NCBI RefSeq assembly: GCF_002215495.1
Contig: NZ_CP021378.1
Span: 828,417 to 892,416, forward strand
Origin: Porphyrobacter sp. CACIAM 03H1
GTDB taxonomy: Bacteria; Pseudomonadota; Alphaproteobacteria; Sphingomonadales; Sphingomonadaceae
DNA length: 64,000 nt
Reading direction: 5' to 3'
Under the pieces are notes generated by a model. It saw only the letters and a list, made by a program, of their open reading frames with translations. It made no database searches and was not told the origin of the DNA. Below, in pieces: positions 60,726-64,000 of this stretch (its first letter is position 1; every line of letters starts with the position of its first letter). Made by a program: the position numbers and the translations under genes.

Positions 60726-62705
60726 GTGCCGATGCCAGCCAGCCTGCCTGCCCCCGTCCGCGACAGCTGGCAGCCGCACCTTTCGCTCGGGATCACCGGG
60801 CACCGCGCCTCCAATCCCTCCTTCTCGGCCCACGCTTCCGCCATCGCCGCCGCGCTCGAGGCGCTGTTCGCGCGGATCGACACGATCTGTGCCGGGCTGC
60901 CGGGGACGCGCGGGGCGGTGCGGCTCCATTCGTTGCTGGTTGACGGCACCGATCAGGTCGCCGCCGAGATCGCGCTCGCCCGCGGGTGGGAACTGGCTGT
61001 GCCCATGCCCTTCGGCGCGGCGCTCAACTGCGCGATCAACGCCCATCCCCTGACGCTCACCGATGTCGACGCCGTGCTGGCAGGCCGGCCCGCAGCCGAT
61101 CCTGCGGTCGAGGCCAAAGCCGCCGCGATCCGCGCCATCACCGCCCGGGCGAGCCTGTTCGAACTCGCCGACCGCGATGCCGAGGTCGAGGCGCTGTGGC
61201 GCGCAAGCCTCGCCGCGCCCGACGACCGCGCCGCCGCGCGCGCCTTCGAGGCGCTCTCGTCCGACAACGTCGCGCTCGCCGGGCGGGTGATGATCGAGCG
61301 CACCGATCTCGTTATCGCGGTGTGGGACGGAAAGGTCGCGAACCTGCCCGGCGGCACCGGACACACCGTCACCGCCGCGCTGGCGATGGGCGCGCCGGTG
61401 CTGCTGATCGACCCGACGACGCCCGAATCCTGCCGCATCCTCGGGCGGCCCGAGGAACTGCGCCAGCCTGCCCCCGCCGAACCCGATTTCGCCCGGCTCG
61501 AGGCGATCATCCGCGCCGCAGTGGTGGTCGAGGGCTGGAGCCCGACGCTGCTCGCCGCCGAGCAGTGGCGCCCGCGCTCGAGCAAGGCCTTCGGCCTCTA
61601 TCGCCGGATCGAGGCGGTCTTCGGCGGCGGCGGGGCGGGGGCCTTCGGGTCGCTACGGGTGGATTACGAGGCGCCCGGCGCGATCGTCGGCGGCAGCGGG
61701 GCCGGGGTGGTGGCCGCGGCCGAGGCGATGCCCGGCGGCGATCCGCGCGTGGCGCGCGAGCTGGCGGCAGACATCCTGCCGCTGTTCGCCTGGGCCGACG
61801 GCGTGGCGAGCCGGCTCGCCGATGCCTACCGGTCGGGCATGTGCGTCAACTTCGTGCTCGCCGCGCTGGCGGTGATCATCGGCATCGCCTTCCTCCCGCT
61901 GGGGCTTGCGGAATACAAGTGGATCTTCGCCGGGATCGAGCTGCTGCTGCTCGGCGGGATTCTGGTGCTGACCGCGGCCGGATCGCGGCTCGGCTGGCAC
62001 CGGCGCTGGTTCGCGATGCGGCGCGTGGCCGAATATCTGCGCCATGCGCCGGCACTTCTGCTGCTCGGCGTAGCGCGGCCGACCGGGCGCTGGCCGAGAA
62101 GCGGAGGACAGGGCGGCGGCGGGGCGGAATGGCCCGAACACTTCGCCCGCCACGCGCTGCGCGATGTCGGCCTGCCTGCGGTCGCCGCCACGCGCGATTA
62201 CCTGCGCGCAGGGCTGGCGGGCACGGTATTGCCCCATGTCAGCGCCCAGCGCGCCTATCACACCGCCAAGGCGCACCGGCTGGAGACGGTCCACAGCCGG
62301 CTCGACCGGGTGGCGGCGACCTGCTTCAAGCTCGCGGTGGTCTCGGTGCTGGCCTATCTCCTGCTGAAGGGCGCGGGGCTGGCGGGAATGGCGCCCAAGG
62401 ACCTCGCGGCCGATCTCTCGCCGCTCTTCACCTTCTTCGGCGTCGCCTTCCCGACGCTCGGCGCGAACCTTTCAGGGATCCGCTATTTCGGAGATTTCGA
62501 ACGCTTCGGTGCGATCTCGCGGGTCGCGGCGGAAAAGCTGCGCGAGATCGAGGAGCGCATCGGCCTGCTGCTCTCGGGCGCGCCGGACGCCCTCACCTAC
62601 CACGCCGCCGCCGACCTGATCCACGCGCTCGACGAAGCGGTGGTCGAGGAGATCGCGAGCTGGCAGTCGGTGTTCGGCGCCAAGCACCTCGCCCTTCCTG
62701 CCTAA
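60726..62705 (+). CDS. SLOG-like N-terminal domain protein with SLATT-like transmembrane region
   Basis: A 659-residue protein. The N-terminus (about 15-260) has the SLOG-like Rossmann pattern: LSLGITGHR (residues 19-27), a helix, LLVDGTDQVAAEIALARGWELAVPMPF and DLVIAVWDGK, then GGTGHTVTAALAMGAPVLLID. Such folds bind nucleotides or nucleotide-derived ligands. The C-terminal half has two hydrophobic helices (about 370-425), a helical region, and two more (about 535-585), a SLATT-like layout. GTG 60726, after GGGGGGAGA, is chosen (ATG 60732 is an alternative). SLOG-SLATT proteins are proposed nucleotide-signal effectors that form pores; that function is inferred here. Confidence 0.65.
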   Translation: MPMPASLPAPVRDSWQPHLSLGITGHRASNPSFSAHASAIAAALEALFARIDTICAGLPGTRGAVRLHSLLVDGTDQVAAEIALARGWELAVPMPFGAALNCAINAHPLTLTDVDAVLAGRPAADPAVEAKAAAIRAITARASLFELADRDAEVEALWRASLAAPDDRAAARAFEALSSDNVALAGRVMIERTDLVIAVWDGKVANLPGGTGHTVTAALAMGAPVLLIDPTTPESCRILGRPEELRQPAPAEPDFARLEAIIRAAVVVEGWSPTLLAAEQWRPRSSKAFGLYRRIEAVFGGGGAGAFGSLRVDYEAPGAIVGGSGAGVVAAAEAMPGGDPRVARELAADILPLFAWADGVASRLADAYRSGMCVNFVLAALAVIIGIAFLPLGLAEYKWIFAGIELLLLGGILVLTAAGSRLGWHRRWFAMRRVAEYLRHAPALLLLGVARPTGRWPRSGGQGGGGAEWPEHFARHALRDVGLPAVAATRDYLRAGLAGTVLPHVSAQRAYHTAKAHRLETVHSRLDRVAATCFKLAVVSVLAYLLLKGAGLAGMAPKDLAADLSPLFTFFGVAFPTLGANLSGIRYFGDFERFGAISRVAAEKLREIEERIGLLLSGAPDALTYHAAADLIHALDEAVVEEIASWQSVFGAKHLALPA

Positions 62706-62715
62706 ATCCGCCGGC

Positions 62716-63882
62716 CTAGGCTTTCATCCCCCGCCGCCGCGCCGTCTGCGCGCGCATCACCTTGTCGAACAGAGCGCGCCGCGCCGGGCCGCCGATCGCC
62801 ACGGCGAAATCGCCGAAGGCGCGGCGGTCGGGCCACAGCGGGTCGTCGGGCGCGTCGGGGACGGTGCAGGTGTCGAACAGCGTCAGCCCCGCCGCCGCCG
62901 CCAACCCGGCGACCCGACGCATCAGCAGGCGGCCGGGCGCAAAGCTGCGGAACCGCTCGTCGAAGGCCATCTTGAAGCCGTAGCCGCGGCCGCGCTGGAC
63001 GAGCCAGCTGGTCATCGCCACGATCGTCTCGCCCGTCGTGAGGCTGGCGAGCCGCACTGCCCCGCGGCGATGGCCTTCGCGGATCACCTCGCGGAACAGC
63101 CCCGCGGTGGCGGCATGGCAGCCGAGCGCGCTCGCCGCACGCCCCTTCCACCCGGCCCGTTCGAGCGCGAGGAAGGCCCCCAGCCACGGCTCGCAGTCCT
63201 CCGCGTGATCGTGCAGCACCAGCCGCACCTCGCCGTGGGCTTCGGCAAGCTTGCGCTCGAGGCCGTCGAGCCGCTTGTCGAGCTTCTTCGCCGCCCGCGG
63301 GTCGCCCGCGCTTGCCCCCAGTCGCGCGGGTCGGGTGAAGCTGCGGCACTGGTGGAGTGCGCGGCCGTGCTCGGCGCACAGGCTCGCCAGCGCGAGGGTG
63401 GCGGGATCGTCGAGCGGGAGGGTGTCGGCATAGAGGCCGAGCGCCACCCCGGGATGGCGGTCGAGATGGCCGAGCAGGGCCTCCCAGAACACCTTCTCGG
63501 CCCCCGGGCGCACCAGCGGCGTGCCGATGAACTGGTTGGCGCTGTGCCAGCTCTGGCGGCTCGGCAACGGCCAGCGCCCGATCACCGGATCAAGCGTCAG
63601 CGGCATCGCGCCGAGCCAGCCGCCAGCCGCGTCCTCGACCACCGCGAGGCGCAGCGAGCGTTCGCGCCCGCAATGGCGCAGCGCGGGTTCCATGAACCAG
63701 TCGGCGGCAAAGACGTTGCCGGCCGCCGCGCAGGTGGCGAGCTCGGCCCAGCGCCGCCGGTCGGGCAGCAGCAGATTTCCCGGGCGGTGGAAGGCGACCC
63801 GCGCCGGCGCCACCCCGCGCGGGTGGGCCAGCGGGCGCGGGCGCGGTGCGATCTCCAGCGCGCTGTCGTCGAGCGGTTTCAC
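62716..63882 (-). CDS. GNAT/FemAB-like acyltransferase (CelD-type)
   Basis: A 388-residue protein with GTG start. The GNAT-like double domain of the FemAB/CelD group is seen in the C-terminal half: VRLASLTTGETIVAMTSWLVQRGRGYGFKMAFDERFRSFAPGRLL. Relatives take part in polysaccharide or cellulose-related modification. It is 10 bases from the SLOG-type gene, convergent. Its start overlaps the stop of the next gene (GTGA, 63879-63882), which continues off the window, so a larger cell-surface cluster probably follows. Confidence 0.72.
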   Translation of the reverse strand: MKPLDDSALEIAPRPRPLAHPRGVAPARVAFHRPGNLLLPDRRRWAELATCAAAGNVFAADWFMEPALRHCGRERSLRLAVVEDAAGGWLGAMPLTLDPVIGRWPLPSRQSWHSANQFIGTPLVRPGAEKVFWEALLGHLDRHPGVALGLYADTLPLDDPATLALASLCAEHGRALHQCRSFTRPARLGASAGDPRAAKKLDKRLDGLERKLAEAHGEVRLVLHDHAEDCEPWLGAFLALERAGWKGRAASALGCHAATAGLFREVIREGHRRGAVRLASLTTGETIVAMTSWLVQRGRGYGFKMAFDERFRSFAPGRLLMRRVAGLAAAAGLTLFDTCTVPDAPDDPLWPDRRAFGDFAVAIGGPARRALFDKVMRAQTARRRGMKA

Positions 63883-64000
63883 AGCAGGCCGATCCTCTGC
63901 CCCACGCGCCGCGCCGCCGCCCGCAGCCAGGGCGCGTGCGCGGCGGAATGTGCGGCGGGGTCGTAGGCGGGCAGGCCCACGCGGCGCATCACCGGGTTGA
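63879..64000 (-). CDS. C-terminal end of an unidentified gene (rest outside window)
   Basis: The last 39 full codons of a minus-strand gene are visible, ending RVGQRIGLL and a TGA at 63879-63881 that overlaps the GTG of the acyltransferase gene. The fragment (LPAYDP, then AAHAPWLRAAARRV) is basic and helical. No family can be named from it; the overlap shows it belongs to the same operon. Confidence 0.5.
   Translation of the reverse strand, partial: NPVMRRVGLPAYDPAAHSAAHAPWLRAAARRVGQRIGLL

Noticed and set aside
1..64000. Mobile elements, CRISPR arrays, rRNA genes, plasmid or phage functions
   Set aside because: No transposase, integrase, repeat-spacer array, rRNA or phage structural gene could be recognised anywhere in the window.

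Overview
The window is high-GC, gene-dense chromosomal DNA from an alphaproteobacterium, most likely a sphingomonad of the Erythrobacter/Porphyrobacter type. The pointers are an NDUFA12-type complex I accessory subunit, two large TonB-dependent receptors (one with an Oar-like N-terminal domain), tRNA-Trp followed by secE-nusG, a HWE-kinase bacteriophytochrome paired with a heme oxygenase, and bchE-bchJ for bacteriochlorophyll. The last pair suggests a phototroph, or a lineage that was once phototrophic. No rRNA, insertion sequence, CRISPR array or prophage was seen.

Layout. 0-5.6 kb: end of an N-carbamoylputrescine amidase gene, folK, tRNA-Lys, DUF305 and MliC-like proteins, a queuosine-precursor-type transporter, a nucleoside transporter and a 2-oxoglutarate/Fe(II) oxygenase. 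5.8-15 kb: an Oar-like TonB receptor, a MASE1 hybrid kinase, a TonB protein, and a mannose-1-P guanylyltransferase/mannose-6-P isomerase pair. 15-18.3 kb: the bphO-bphP operon behind a TGT-N12-ACA box. 18.3-23.1 kb: a PHA-granule-type protein, an XpaC/TelA pair, a DUF389 membrane protein and small genes. 23.1-28 kb: a fatty acyl-AMP ligase, recX, DUF192, NDUFA12, DUF2155 and aat, with aat and the DUF2155 gene overlapping tail to tail. 28-32.7 kb: tRNA-Trp, secE, nusG, then about 2.3 kb holding a small Cys-rich protein, dispersed repeats and an AT-richer HEPN-like gene, then rplK-rplA.

32.8-36.1 kb: small membrane proteins, a deacetylase/acetyltransferase pair and a frameshifted CinA-like gene. 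36.2-45.6 kb: a catabolic block (Baeyer-Villiger-type monooxygenase, TonB receptor, acyl-CoA dehydrogenase, crotonase, two thiolases) with a perfect 20-bp palindrome between its divergent arms. 45.7-49.4 kb: an aromatic/tyrosine block (AhpD-like, two VOC proteins, HPPD, an intradiol-dioxygenase-like lipoprotein) with a 14-bp palindrome. 49.5-51.7 kb: bchE-bchJ behind an FNR-like box. 52.7-54.2 kb: a putative membrane protein/RHH/SPFH operon whose upstream region has repeated ATCAT boxes.

54.3-62.7 kb is the most unusual part: a membrane TIR-TolB-like-TPR protein, a small lipoprotein, two secreted trypsin-like proteases with Sel1-like cysteine repeats, and a SLOG-like protein with SLATT-like membrane segments. 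These families recur in nucleotide-signalling and conflict systems. Here they look like an envelope-associated signalling or defence module. That grouping is inferred from domain content and adjacency, not shown. The window closes with a FemAB/CelD-like acyltransferase gene and the end of another gene.
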